Assembly: GCA_963920635.1 (NCBI GenBank)
Contig: OY987298.1
Coordinates: forward strand, 56,771,949 to 56,835,948
Direction: 5' to 3'
Length of the DNA: 64,000 nucleotides
Origin: Pseudeuparius sepicola
Lineage: Eukaryota > Arthropoda > Insecta > Coleoptera > Anthribidae
Shown: piece by piece, positions 11,584-21,869 of the stretch
Position numbering within the stretch: position 1 is the stretch's first letter
How the letters are laid out: every line of letters begins with the position of its first letter
Translations under genes and position numbers: made by a program
Notes under the pieces: model-generated
Databases searched by the model: none
Told to the model about the DNA's origin: nothing
The model's input: only the letters and a program-made list of their open reading frames with translations

Positions 11584-12004
11584 CAGTGACCAGCAGAAAG
11601 TTGGACACAAAAATTTAATATTTTTAAACTCTATAAAATATAATTGAACACAATTAAAGTTTAGTAGCAAATTCATGTGTTATCCGATGATAAGTTGCGC
11701 TTGCGGTATTTTGGTTTTTATGTAATACACAGGGTTGTCGAAAAAATAAAAAAAAGTTAAATTTATTTTTTTACTAGCTGTATGTGACTTTAAATCTGAC
11801 ATTCGTCTTTGATTCCAAACAACTTTTATAAGTAACTTTTTACCGTATTTTAAAAAATAAGGGTACTTTACTCTTGAGTTATTTTGACATTTTTTAATCT
11901 AACTCCAACTCCAGGAATATCAAATATCAAGAATAACATTTTCTGAGAAATTAATAATAAAAAAGTGTTCCATTTGACTGTGTCCAACTTTCTGCAGGTC
12001 ACCG
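11584..12004. mobile_element. TA-inserted MITE with mariner-like ends
   Basis: The left end is CAGTGACCAGCAGAAAGTTG and the right end is the near inverse, AACTTTCTGCAGGTCACCG, each bordered by TA. The terminal repeats are about 25 bp with one or two mismatches. The interior (about 370 bp) is AT-rich and non-coding. This is the usual form of a non-autonomous Tc1/mariner element. Confidence 0.85.
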
Positions 12005-12006
12005 TA

Positions 12007-12963
12007 TATTTTATTCCAATAAAAAAGAATCAGAATGAGGGAATGGGTCTTTCAGCCGACAAGAGGTGAACTGATATTAATTGGTCTATAATATCATCTG
12101 TAATATTTTTATTAATATAATAAAATAAGTCAGGAATTCAATGGTTTTAGCGAATCATTTGTATCAGATGATTTTTCTATATCCAGATTATCAGTATTGG
12201 TAAGAGCAAGAAAATTTGAATTTTAGGTGTATCATATCTGAAACTTGAATGCTATTAATAATGGGTCTAGATTCGGTAATTACTGAGGTTATCAAAGTAG
12301 TTGTTGATAAGTCTGAACTTGTACTCTCAGGTTTAATTTACCTTCAGATTGATGTTGTTAAAGAAAAAATTCTTTAACTTTCTCTTCCTTTTCTTTCTTT
12401 ATTTTTCTTTCGTTTGCTCCACTCGTTTTCTTCTCCATTTTGCAGGAAAACGAGTATTTAAAAGAAAGACGACAACTCTTAACTATACTGGAAATACACA
12501 ACGCATGCGCATGAACGAGTAACAGCTATAGCTAATAGCTATAGCGACTGGTTACACGTCGCATCGCTCGACGCTCGTCCGCACGTCCGCTCGTGCTGAA
12601 ACCAACTGACTGAAGTAATAGAATAGAACCGGTTGAACCCAATATCTATTGATTAGGAGGTAGTCTCTTTAAATCTCAAGGTCAAAATCGCCGCCATGTT
12701 GCGCGTCATCTGGTATATAATTCCCAGCTGCTCCCGTTTGTTTACCTTGTAGTCCTGTGAATTGATTTCGTATATTTTTGCTTTATTGCCTTTGGGAGGT
12801 ATTATTTCACCTTAGAATGAAGTGAATAGATACGGTGACGATATTTATAGGTATAGATAAATTATTAGTTTGGTTTTACTGGATTCCTCAGAACCCTTCG
12901 AAGTTAAAAAGTTCAAAGGTAAGCCTCTATACAGAAGTTTCCTCCTTATTAGAAAAGTGAATG
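12007..12963. other. Unassigned sequence with a GC- and CpG-richer stretch
   Basis: Most of this is AT-rich. From about 12480 to 12740 the sequence becomes richer in CpG (CGTCGCATCGCTCGACG, GTCCGCACGTCCG) and holds a short repeated GCTATAGC-type palindrome. That composition could mark a regulatory island or an old element. No exon or product can be identified. Confidence 0.35.
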
Positions 12964-13159
12964 TACAGGGTCATTCAAACTCGGCGTCCAAGGCCGGTAG
13001 CGGGCAAACGAAAAGAGTAAAAAAAATCTGCATGTGGGATCTTAAATGAGACCAATTGTAATTTTTTTTTTCTAACGAACATACTTTTTTTATTGCACAC
13101 GTGGATACCTCCATTTTTTCTCTACAACTTTTATCTAAGGCGTTTTGTCAGTTTTTGTC

Positions 13160-13372
13160 AGCTTAAGAAGTTACAGGAAAAAATATCCACCTAACTATAA
13201 AATTTTTTTGCGACTAGAGCAAAATCTAAAAAATAATAAAGATGCATTTAATATCAGAAAAGGCAAAACTATAAGAAGAAGGGCCAGAAGTGATGAAAAT
13301 ATAGCATTAGTATTAAATTATTTTGAGAATGCACCAGAAAAATCGATAACCAATGCAACGCGTGATTCAGGA
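13160..13372 (+). pseudogene. Mariner-like transposase N-terminal fragment (second HTH part)
   Basis: The plus strand encodes SYRKKYPPNYKIFLRLEQ, followed by a basic linker and ENIALVLNYFENAPEKS, then a stop. This matches the later part of the N-terminal DNA-binding region in DUF4817-type transposases; the same ending style is seen at 61750-61900. The beginning of the domain is not upstream. It lies on the other strand at 13467-13371. Only this fragment is present, so there is no catalytic domain. Confidence 0.65.
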
Positions 13373-13467
13373 TAGCTTTGTCGATAAATATTTGCAGCTC
13401 TTCTAGCATTTTTCTGGGCCTCTCCATAAATAAGTAGCATGTTTACTTTATCATCGTGTGTGGCCAT
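13371..13467 (-). pseudogene. Mariner-like transposase N-terminal fragment (start of HTH)
   Basis: From a minus-strand ATG at 13467 the translation gives MATHDDKVNMLLIYGEAQKN and then ARRAANIYRQSYPESRV. This is the typical start of a DUF4817-type transposase (YGE..N...A..Y...YP). It abuts the continuation of the same domain running in the opposite direction at about 13371. An inversion breakpoint between the two halves explains the arrangement. Confidence 0.7.
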
Positions 13468-14030
13468 TACAAAAAACTACTTTTTACACTGATTTATGAT
13501 AGTGCTGTAATTGTAATGCCAAACTGACAAGTTCAAACAAATTGTCATGGCCTACTCAGAGTTTAAGAGTCAATTAGCTGGATATTTTTTCCTGTAACTA
13601 CTTAAGCGAACAAAAACTGACAAAACGCCTTAGATAAAAGTTGTAGAGAAAAAATGGAGGTATCCACGTGAGCAATAAAAAAAGTATGTTCGTGAGAAAA
13701 CAAATTATACCGGGCGTCGCGACGCCTGGCGCCGTTTGTCATTTTTTTAAATTTTAATCTTAGTTTGGTCTGCAATTGGCCCCATTTAAGATCCCACATG
13801 CAGATTTTTTTACTCTTTTCGTTTGCCCGCTACAGGCCTGAGACGCCGAGTTTGAATGACCCTGTACATTTTATAAAAACATAAATACAAAAGCATCCTC
13901 AGTACCTACCATTTGTGGAAAAGGGATCAATTCGCATAAAAACTACCCCTCTGCTATTATAGAGGCCGTCTGGTAGGATGCAAAAAATGGTTCTAAATAT
14001 GGATTGTTTTTCTTAATAGTTATTTATGTA

Positions 14031-14140
14031 CCAAGGCACTGAAGTTCAACTTTTTATGACTCATGTGGAGTTTAGTTGCTGAGGCCTCTGGCCGAGGCAA
14101 ATAAACCACATGAGTCATAAAAAGAACTTCAGTGCCGAGG
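14031..14140. mobile_element. Short palindromic MITE
   Basis: The arms CAAGGCACTGAAGTTC and GAACTTCAGTGCCGAGG pair over about 45 bases, including TTTTTATGACTCATGTGG. A small loop sits around GAGGCCTCTGGCCGAGGC. TA borders both ends. A second, one-armed copy lies at 33270-33345. The transcript would fold into a single long hairpin. Confidence 0.8.
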
Positions 14141-14202
14141 TACATATTATATTTTTTTTAAAATCGAAAAAAAATGTTTTATTAGGCAAGAAAATAATAT
14201 TA

Positions 14203-14264
14203 AGGGATCACCCGTCCATGAACCGACTACGCGCGGCGTTGCTTGACTTTGACGATCGCTCTAC
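14203..14264 (-). pseudogene. 5S rRNA-like fragment (5S pseudogene or 5S-derived SINE)
   Basis: The minus strand reads CGATCGTCAAAGTCAAGCAA, then CGCCGCGCGTAGTCGG and TTCATGGACGGGTGATC. This aligns to the middle and 3' part of animal 5S rRNA (CGATCACCGAAGTTAAGCAA, then CGTCGGGC and TACTTGGATGGGTGACC). The aligned region covers the internal control region used by RNA polymerase III (box A, intermediate element and box C). The 5' third of 5S and the closing 3' stem are not recognisable. A 5S-derived SINE head or a decayed 5S copy are both possible. Confidence 0.6.
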
Positions 14265-14535
14265 CTAAGACAAATATGATGAGACACGGCACCTTCTGAC
14301 AGAAAAGCCAAACTGCTGCTTCTTGTGTAGCCTACACAACATATCTATTGATATTAAAATTTACTAAAATATGTATACTGAAGGATTGCGCTTCTATAGG
14401 AAACAATTTCGCAATGTGTACGAAAAGTTAAATGAGCCTTTATCGGCCGGGTTTTGAATATTTGGTCACTTTTGACGGGCGATTTCTCCGCGTCTGACGT
14501 TTGATGTTTACATCTCGCCAAGGCCTACTTATTGA

Positions 14536-14572
14536 AAAAATCGTACAATAATGGGATACATTATTGTACGAT
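14536..14572. repeat. Short perfect hairpin
   Basis: Arms AATCGTACAATAATG and CATTATTGTACGATT are separated by five bases (GGATA). No T-run or gene is associated with it. It may be the remains of a small palindromic element. Confidence 0.7.
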
Positions 14573-14752
14573 TTCTGTGCTTTTAATGACGATTTTGGGA
14601 CATTTTAATGCCGATTTCAAGAAAAATATAATATCCTACTGAATATAAGCACGTCTTTACATTTTTGATTATGTACATAAACCTGTAAAGTCGAGGATTG
14701 TAAAAATCTAAGTACCTAATTAAAAATTTTACTATTGTAGAAGCCCGGACGA

Positions 14753-14995
14753 ATGATTTGTTGTCAAGCTGTCTGCAAGGCAAAGGAACATGGTGAAGAC
14801 ACGATGTTTTTTAGATTCCCGAAGGGATCCACAAATATGGGAGGAATGGGTTCGAAGATGCTATAGCAAGTACCTACAAATTTTCACCGAAAAATAAACG
14901 CATTTGTAGTAGACACTTCCATAAGCGCAAGATTTTGAAAATGAATTGATAACAACATTTTTCGGTAGGTACTTGCCCCAGAGAATCAAAAAGAT
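14753..14995 (+). pseudogene. THAP zinc-finger domain relic
   Basis: A candidate 3' splice site (TTTTACTATTGTAG) precedes MICCQAVCKAKEHGEDTMFF and RFPK. After a one-base shift the reading continues DPQIWEEWVRRCYSK, then NKRICSRHFHK, and in another frame DFENELITTFFGRYLPQRI. The spacing of C-x-x-x-C, the W and C-x-x-H matches the C2CH THAP DNA-binding domain. THAP domains occur in P-element transposases and in many insect proteins derived from them. Frameshifts and the TA element that begins at 15001 show the copy is broken. Confidence 0.65.
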
Positions 14996-15000
14996 AAGTA

Positions 15001-15936
15001 GAGGAAAGTCGCCTAATTTCGGATGGTTTCCTAATTTCGGATAGGTAGTGGTTTATCTAAGAAGCCGTCTGTTGTTTTAAATTGAAACCTCACCTTATAC
15101 AATGCAAAAAGTCAAATTAAGCCCATTATGCTATATTGTGGTGGTACAATCTCTCTCCATTAGATAGCAGCTCCAAACGTCTAAATTGCATGGCAGAGTT
15201 TTATGTTCAGTCACGGTTTGAGCTGTGTCGATCTTTGAAATAATCGTTCTAGAATTTTGTGTTTGCGTCCTAGGTAAGTTAATACATTAATTAAGCCGGT
15301 ATTCTAGTCACAATTAAACAGATTTCAAAAACAAGAGTACTGCATTAGGTACTCTAACCTAAAAAGTTAAAAGGTGCCTAATTTCGGATAGTCTGAAGTT
15401 CCTAATTTCGGACACCAGAAACCCCAAATTCCGGCTTAATATAATATGCTGGTTGCGAGTAAATTGTTTATTTTCAGAAAAAGTGACAGATCCATTGAAA
15501 CTGTCTATTAAAATGAGCTCAGAGGAAAACAAATGCGATATACCTATACCTCTACTAATGTCTCCCGTTTTGTTTCGGTCCCGAAACATTGGAAATTACA
15601 TCAAACAAGCTAATAAAGAAGCTAGAAAAAACATCTGCGCCTTTTGTTTAAATATATAGTTTTTACACTTGTAGAAAGTAGTCTCTTAATTTCGGATACA
15701 GTATCCGAAATTATAGGAACCTTTTTTCAGTCGCACCAAAATGTATACCGAATTCATATAGTACCGTCGTTTTCTTGGAAAAAAAAACAAATGTAAAATT
15801 CTTTTGACAATAAATTTTATTTCATTATAACACGTTGCATAATATATGCTTATATGAAAAAATAAATAAAAAACAGTTCTGTATAATAAATACTTAGTAA
15901 ATTTAAAGTAGTATACGAAATTCGGCGACTTTCCCT
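15001..15936. mobile_element. TA-bordered element with repeated CTAATTTCGGATA motifs
   Basis: The ends are GAGGAAAGTCGCC and the inverse CGACTTTCCCT, each next to TA. The motif CTAATTTCGGATA, or its inverse, recurs near 15013, 15034, 15370, 15390, 15687 and 15702, giving clustered subterminal repeats that could bind a transposase. An open frame at 15453-15659 (68 codons) shows no recognised domain. A single end of the same family is found at about 59900-59979. The element seems to have landed in a THAP gene relic. Confidence 0.6.
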
Positions 15937-16272
15937 TATGTATTTTGAAAACTCTTGTTTGTGCAGTTAATTAATAAGAAATATTATTTAAGCAATACTG
16001 TCTCTGTTATTACTCCACACTTGGGCGAAGTACAAGAAGTTGCAGATAAATTTTACGCTGCTTCCTCATCTCAAAGGAGAAGACGGGCTGCAGAGAGAAA
16101 GGAACGAAGCGTATTAGAGAAATCTTTAATACTTTGATGAGAATAAGAATGAAGATGTTCAGGTAGCTAGAGGAATATTTATTTATTTTTGGGGCTTTTT
16201 TAACGTATTATTTATTTATTTTTTAAGGTATAGCAAATAATGTTAGTATGCTACACAGCCAAATAGAAGAGC

Positions 16273-16533
16273 ATGTCGCATTTAAAGGTTGTAATCGAAA
16301 TATCTAAACAAGACATAAAGGCCTTGCAGGAGAAAAATGATCTGTTAAAACAAACAATCTGTGAATTCGAAGAATGCTGCTGTCGTTTGGAAAACAATCT
16401 ACCCAGTCATACGAAAAACTCAACTTTTCGACCTTGTATCATAAACTACTGTTATGAGATGGAATATCTTACTTTAATAGCATTTTTTATTTATTATAAT
16501 AATACCCTCTGCGCATTTATTTTTTTGTCATAG
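16273..16533 (+). pseudogene. Possible coiled-coil fragment, maybe of the THAP protein
   Basis: The frame reads VVIEISKQDIKALQEKNDLL and then KQTICEFEECC, a heptad pattern of the kind that follows THAP domains in many P-element-like proteins. It lies downstream of the THAP relic and beyond the TA element. The rest of the frame is AT-rich and featureless. Association with the THAP relic is inference only. Confidence 0.25.
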
Positions 16534-17790
16534 ATTTTCCAACAAAATATAGCTTTTTGGAAGATATTTTGTGCCTATACCTACGTGATTTGTATTATTA
16601 TGTTTAAAAATCTGCAGCAGTATCAAAATACTACGTCCTATAACTTCGACATTGTAGGTATTTTAAAAGATTTTTTAAATAATATTTTGATAAATCTCTG
16701 ACATTTACTTTCTTACAATATTATTGCAATACCGACAATTCAAAAATTGCATTCCTGTACCTGCATTTAATTTAATTTAATTAAAAATTCCATCTGTTTG
16801 GCTCTTCAAGACATTGCTAATATTTGAATAATTTATATAGCGAGTGAAGTCATTCCCGCGTTAACTCTGATTGGCAGGAAGCTCCTCTCCTTTAGAGACC
16901 TTGGGTTGAACCGGTATCTACAGTAAAGGTGCCGGCAACAGCCGACAGGGTTGCCAGATTTTGACATGCACTGAAAATATGAATATAGATTATATCAATT
17001 ATTTTGGGCTTATAGCTTGCTTTGCCAGATTTTGGTTTAAATTTTATTATTTAATTTGGTATTGGCCTCTTAAGGGCCTTGAGCACGTAAGTCTAACGAC
17101 GGCTGTTAACTCCGCGCCCTGTATATAGGTATAAAATAATATTTCTCATTATTTCACTCGGGCTATTGTGAAACGGAGAAATGGGCCTGAACTGGGGCAG
17201 CGAGAGCCCGAAAAACTGACAGCCGCTCCCCTCGTTATAGCCCTATATATAGCATATAGCCAGGATCTAATAAAGCCGCAAAAGTGATTTGCCACCCTGA
17301 AATGGAATCGACGAAGTCTCGGACCCCTATCAAACTCCGTGTTTCGGATCTGAGGCTTGCCGACTGGCGGACACATCTCCGATTAGTTACCTACAAGCTA
17401 ATCTAAAGTAAATAAGAAGACAATCCTTGTTTCCACTTAACATAAGCAGGAAAGCAGGTAAGTATTTTTAACACCTAGTAGAGGTCCCAACCATAGACTT
17501 ATATGAGCAAGGGAGACTCGATCATTCTTTGTTGTGAATCAAACATTGCTATAAGTGCGAGAGAAAAAGAAGAGATAGAGAACTTCATAATTCCGACTCC
17601 GCGCATCGCGACCAGGTTGACATAATTCCGACCAGACATTATTTAATATGCTAGTGGCGTATGATTTTTAAAAAAATAATAAAATTAGTCGAGAACACAC
17701 ATATTACGTTACCAATGAAGTAGGAAATAGGTGAAAAATTAAGGAATTGGCATTTATTCTATAGGAAATACGGACAACTGGCGTATATAC
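16534..17790. other. Unassigned; includes a repeat shared with 20860-21070
   Basis: The first part is AT-rich. From about 17110 to 17330 a GC-richer segment shares several strings in order with 20860-21070: GGTATAAAATAA, ATTTCTCATTATTT, GGCTCGGAAAAACTG-like sequence, TAATAAAGCC and CAAAAGTGATTTG. This suggests a dispersed repeat. The open frames over it on the minus strand (75 and 72 codons) differ in sequence and are not called genes. Confidence 0.45.
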
Positions 17791-17946
17791 CCGCACACAG
17801 AAAAAACTATTTTCAAAATAAAAATTTTAATTTTTTAAAAAAATATATATTCAATTCAAAATTAATAATATCAACCTAAAGCAAAACGACATGTCATTGA
17901 AAAATTATAAAATTTTCACGGAATGTTCTCAATTCAAGAATCAGTT

Positions 17947-18028
17947 TGATTGACTCGAAACTACACTGAACTAATCTTGAATACATTTGATTGACTCGAA
18001 ACTACACTGAACTAATCTTGAATACATT
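17947..18028. repeat. Tandem duplication of a 41-bp unit
   Basis: Two identical adjacent copies of a unit starting TGATTGACTCGAAACTACAC and ending CTTGAATACATT. The identity implies a recent slippage or duplication event. Confidence 0.9.
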
Positions 18029-18717
18029 GTCTAATCACACTTTGAAATGCCCATAGTTTCAAGAATAACATCCAACATCTAAATTTGAGAATAGGGATAT
18101 ATTCAATTATCCATAATCCAAATTTGAGAATAACATTATATTCAAATATAATTAATAAATACTATACCTAGTTCATGGATCAAGCAGTTTCAAGAATTGA
18201 AATAATAACGGCATTCTCTTAAAAGAAACTGTTATTGTTAGTTTATACTATATGCAAGTATGTACATCATTCATAATAAGGAAATGAAATTATGGAAGTA
18301 TTCAACCAATAATTTTAGTTAGAGCGCGCGACTACACCCCACACCTCGCATTGAAGTTCACATTTAAGCGATGCCGTTCCGTATACAGTAGTTTTTATCT
18401 TACGCGTCCTGCAGCAGACACTGTGGTTTCGCGTCGGCCATCGTGATCAGACAAAAAAACAGACAGTTCGAAAGATCGACTAGTTCATGGTGTATTATAG
18501 TGCGTTGGTTATGTTATGTATGTGACACTAATACCCATATTTTCATTATTTTGTGAGATAGTAAGTTCTCTGTTTGATTATCTATTTGTTCTTAATGTAA
18601 TAATTACCTATGATTTTTAAAGTAAAATTGTGTGTATGTAAAAACTCTTTATTTCATTTAGATATTGTCTTCTATTATACCTACCTGTTAAAATATTTTT
18701 AAGAAGTGTCTATAAGT

Positions 18718-19093
18718 CTACGTAAAATCCCCGCAGTTGGGTCAATAGTAGAGGCTACCAGCAAAATTTGCAAATTTCGGCTGCTGCATTAAACTCTATG
18801 ACTCTATTAAAATGTTCGTTTTAATTTTGTTTAATAATTAATTATTACCTATACATTTTAGGACCCGAAGTTAAAAAAATATATCAAAATTATAACAACT
18901 TCAAAGTTATTTTCTGTTATCATTTTGATATATTTTTTAATATTGATTTCAAAAATCTATAGGCAATAACGAATTAATTATCAAACAAAATTACAAACAT
19001 TTTAATATTTTCATAGCTTTTAATGCAGCAGACGAAATTTGTAAATTTTGCGGATAGCCTAGACATTGGCCTCAATTGGGGGGATTCTACGTA
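18718..19093. repeat. Palindromic MITE-like inverted repeat
   Basis: The left arm CTACGTAAAATCCCCGCAG pairs with the right arm GGGGGATTCTACGTAG. Further in, GCAAATTTCGGCTGCTGCAT pairs with ATGCAGCAGACGAAATTTG. The centre lies near 18910-18930 around ATATATCAAAATTATAAC and its inverse. About 376 bp, non-coding. Confidence 0.75.
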
Positions 19094-19497
19094 GGCTTCA
19101 ACTTGAAAGTACAATATTCTCAAAGTGAAGCTATATAGGCTAGTTGAAACAAAATGCCTTATATTTAATAGAACTCTAAAAATCACTTATAATTAATTAA
19201 TAATTTTAAATATTGAAGTGATTCTTATATATCTTCATTATGAATATAAAAGAGTTTGAGGTGAAACTATAAATATTATTAAAGAGAAAATTATCTACAT
19301 AAAATCCAATTAAACTTTTATATTATTTTTTATTTGAAGCAATACTTTTATCGAAGGAAATATACTATTTTCTTGGAAGATACAAATATACTCTTTTAAC
19401 TGTGAAATAGATAAAAAGATATTTTTCCTCATATGGGAAATTAAGTTACACTCATGTTGAAATGTGTATATTCATTTCGAATATACTTTTCTTTGTG

Positions 19498-19962
19498 TGC
19501 GACGCAGTTTACTCCATAGAAATCGTAAATCCAGTCTAAATTGAACTTGGAAGTTTCTAAATCTTACGACAAAGATAGACACAGTAACACACTAGCAGGT
19601 GAAGTTAAATGAAAGCTTGTAAAAACCGATCTATTTGACGTAAATTACCCGTAGAATACTGATCCGCCCCCACCCCCCCCCCCCAAATTGAGCTAAAAAA
19701 TGCTCAAAACTTATAACCTGTCTCGAAAATGGGCTTTTCTAACGTAGTTTTGCCCGAAGATGTCCGAAATGAAGGTTAAATTCGATTTAGTCCAATCAAT
19801 GGCAATACCAAGAAAATAACGTAGATAATACAATTTCAAAATGTTTAATAGTTTTTTTCTTCAGATTTTACTGATATTCGATTTTCTGTTCTATTCTATT
19901 CGATAAAATGAATTTGAAAACGGAATATTTCAAAAGCGGTAAAAGATAGTGATGCGAAGTTT
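19498..19962. other. Unassigned sequence with a poly-C tract
   Basis: A C-run of about 13 bases, preceded by CCGCCCCCA, lies near 19665-19684. The rest is AT-rich and without identifiable features. Confidence 0.4.
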
Positions 19963-20478
19963 TAACGTATGTCCTAAACGTTTTGGCACAAAATTCAACG
20001 ACTTTAAATTAAAGTAAAAATAAAATAATATCAAGTTGCCTTTGGAAACAAAAGATTGCTTACGTTGTTGACTTTGTCATGTTGTGGCGTTACAAGGTCG
20101 TATAAATTGGAACTACGAAAAAGTACCTATAAATTGGTTGGGCGGGTGCCCAATGCTGAAATATTCCGTGGTCTTCCACTTTTTGGGAGGTTGAAACATG
20201 GTATTCCCTGCTCGCACTCCGCTATTGTGCGATAAATCGTGAAATATCTTCGTTCTCATCCAAGATCCGGAATATTTCAGAATTGGGTACCCGCCCAACC
20301 AATTTATAGATACTTTTTCGGAGTTCCAATTTATATGACATTGTAACGCCACAACTTGACAAAAATTAACTGTCATCCGAAAGTCAACAACGTAAACAAT
20401 GTTTTGTTTCCAAATGCAACTTGATATTATTTTATTTTTACTTTTATTTTAAGTCGTTGAATGTTGGGTCATACGTTA
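19963..20478. repeat. Palindromic MITE, about 516 bp
   Basis: The arms run from TAACGTATG inward through AACGACTT, AATAATATCAAGTTGC, TTGTGGCGTTACA and ATAAATTGGTTGGGCGGGT. The inverse of each string appears in reverse order on the right side, ending CATACGTTA. The loop lies near 20220. Small indels separate the arms, so it is moderately old. It has no coding capacity. Confidence 0.85.
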
Positions 20479-21198
20479 TACCATCTTGATTGCCTTGATG
20501 GGCAGATTTAAAAAATGCAAAAATATACAGCGTGTTCCATTAAAAAAAAACAAGTCTGGTTTGCCATGCATTTGCGAAACAACCTGTATAAAATAGCGTG
20601 TTACCAAAAAAAACTGCATAAGATCTTTTATCTTTATCTCTTTATCTAAAACTTTTTTCTATCCCAAAACATTAAAAAGTTTTAGGGGTAGTGGGAGACT
20701 TAGCGTGTACACCCGGTACTTTAGTTTAAGACACCATTTTTATCAGAGAATACGCACCACTAAGCGGAGCAAGTTTCCCGGCCTCTGTCGGTTAATGCAG
20801 GCCCAATAATGGACATTAACGAAGTAACGACGCCGTATATTATTGGGGGTGGCAATTTTCTCCGCGCCCTGCAGGTATAAAATAAGATTTCTCATTATTT
20901 AATTTGGACTCTGTCGTTGAGAAAGAGAGAAACGTTCCCGGGGGAGTCGGCGGTAATGCGAAGGCTCGGAAAAACTGGTGGCTACCACCACACCCACCCC
21001 ATCCTAATAAAGCCTCAAAAGTGATTTGCGCCAACCCGAAATGAAATAGAACCTCCACGGTCCGCGCTCGAAGTATGTACTGAAAAAAGAAATCTACTCA
21101 TTCATGAAATTCACACTTTCGGAACCCCTTATAGGGGTTGAATTTCCGAATATTGATTATATTATTATGCGATGAGTGAGTGTGTGGCATTTCGCTCA
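20479..21198. other. Unassigned; holds a MITE end and the repeat shared with 17110-17330
   Basis: Near 20528 a TA is followed by CAGCGTGTTCC and near 20575 by AACCTGTA, which looks like a very short or collapsed TA MITE. From 20750 a GC-richer segment leads into the repeat shared with 17110-17330 (see that entry). No gene was recognised. Confidence 0.4.
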
Positions 21199-21869
21199 TA
21201 TACAGGGTGTACCTAGATCGACTTAACAATAGGTGTCGAAAATATAAAAAAAATCTAGTTGAAATTTGAGCTATTGGGTTCAGCCTTGTTTGTTTTGAAA
21301 CTAATTTATATTACTACTAATTTATGACAAAATTTTAGTTTCGAAAAATCGCATAATGCCTTGGAAATTTTGAAGAACTAATTTTTTCTACAAGCGTGCG
21401 GAAAAGTACACTTTTCTGCACGCATTTTAGTTTATAAAGTGTAACTTTAAGTATTTTCCGCACTAGTATGGAAAAGTATAGTAAAAAAACTAAAATGCGT
21501 GCGGAAAAGTGTACTTTTCCGCACGCTTGTAGAAAAAATAGTGTTCCTAACTCTTACGGAAAGTGTCTTTTCCACACTCGATTTCTTGAGCTTTTCAACT
21601 GCAATCGCGTGCGGAAAAGTGGCACTTTCCGCACTTGTTAGGAAATATACTATTTCACACTAGTAAACTTTACTGGCGTATTTTTTTACCGAGTAACGTG
21701 CCTTTTGTAGGCTTTACGACAAGATATTAAATAAGGAAACTTGAGGTGCATTAGGAAAAACTGAGTAAGTGTGCAAAATTTCAAAAGCCTATAGGCCTAT
21801 TTTTCGCGTTTCAAATCTGAAAGCCTAACCAGTAATATTGAACAATAATTAACGTTGGCAGATATTATA
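21199..21869. mobile_element. One end of a TA element related to 3785 and 4528
   Basis: At a TA the sequence begins CAGGGTGTACCTAGATCG and continues with CTTAACAATAGGTGT, CTAGTTGAAATTTGAGC and AAACTAATTT, close to the ends at 3785 and 4528. The matching opposite end was not found. The 898-bp foldback at 21870 may have inserted into it. Confidence 0.55.
21386..21660. repeat. Cluster of GTGCGGAAAAGT palindromes
   Basis: The palindrome GCGTGCGGAAAAGT with ACTTTTCCGCACGC, or half of it, recurs about six times (21386-21410, 21458-21475, 21497-21535, 21555-21580 and 21605-21640). 21386-21535 also forms one large inverted repeat with TTTTAGTTT arms. It looks like a mobile or amplifying palindrome unit. 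Confidence 0.75.

Larger units (their letters stand above)
12966..13864. mobile_element. Foldback element carrying rearranged transposase fragments
   Basis: Ends are CAGGGTCATTCAAACTCGGC and its inverse, with TA at 12964-12965 and 13865-13866. Inverted arms extend about 200 bp or more (12966-13180 and about 13570-13864). Between the arms lie two pieces of a mariner-like transposase in opposite orientations (see 13160-13372 and 13371-13467). The element is therefore an inverted, internally rearranged derivative of an autonomous copy. Confidence 0.85.
17797..19497. mobile_element. Possible element with CGCACACA...TGTGTGCG ends
   Basis: The left end CGCACACAGAAAAAAC and the right end TTTTCTTTGTGTGCG are inverted relative to each other over about 14 bases and are both followed by TATATTC-type AT-rich sequence. 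No target duplication is obvious. The interior has a CpG-richer stretch at 18310-18500, a 41-bp tandem duplication and a palindrome at 18718. No protein was recognised. The boundary call is tentative. Confidence 0.3.

Noticed and set aside
13145..13375. Independent small gene of 76 codons
   Set aside because: It is the second half of a transposase DNA-binding domain, with its beginning on the other strand.
18310..18500. Core promoter and first exon with splice donor (GTGAGATAGTAAG)
   Set aside because: The CpG-richer composition and a donor-like string are suggestive, but there is no coding exon, acceptor or conserved product to support a gene.
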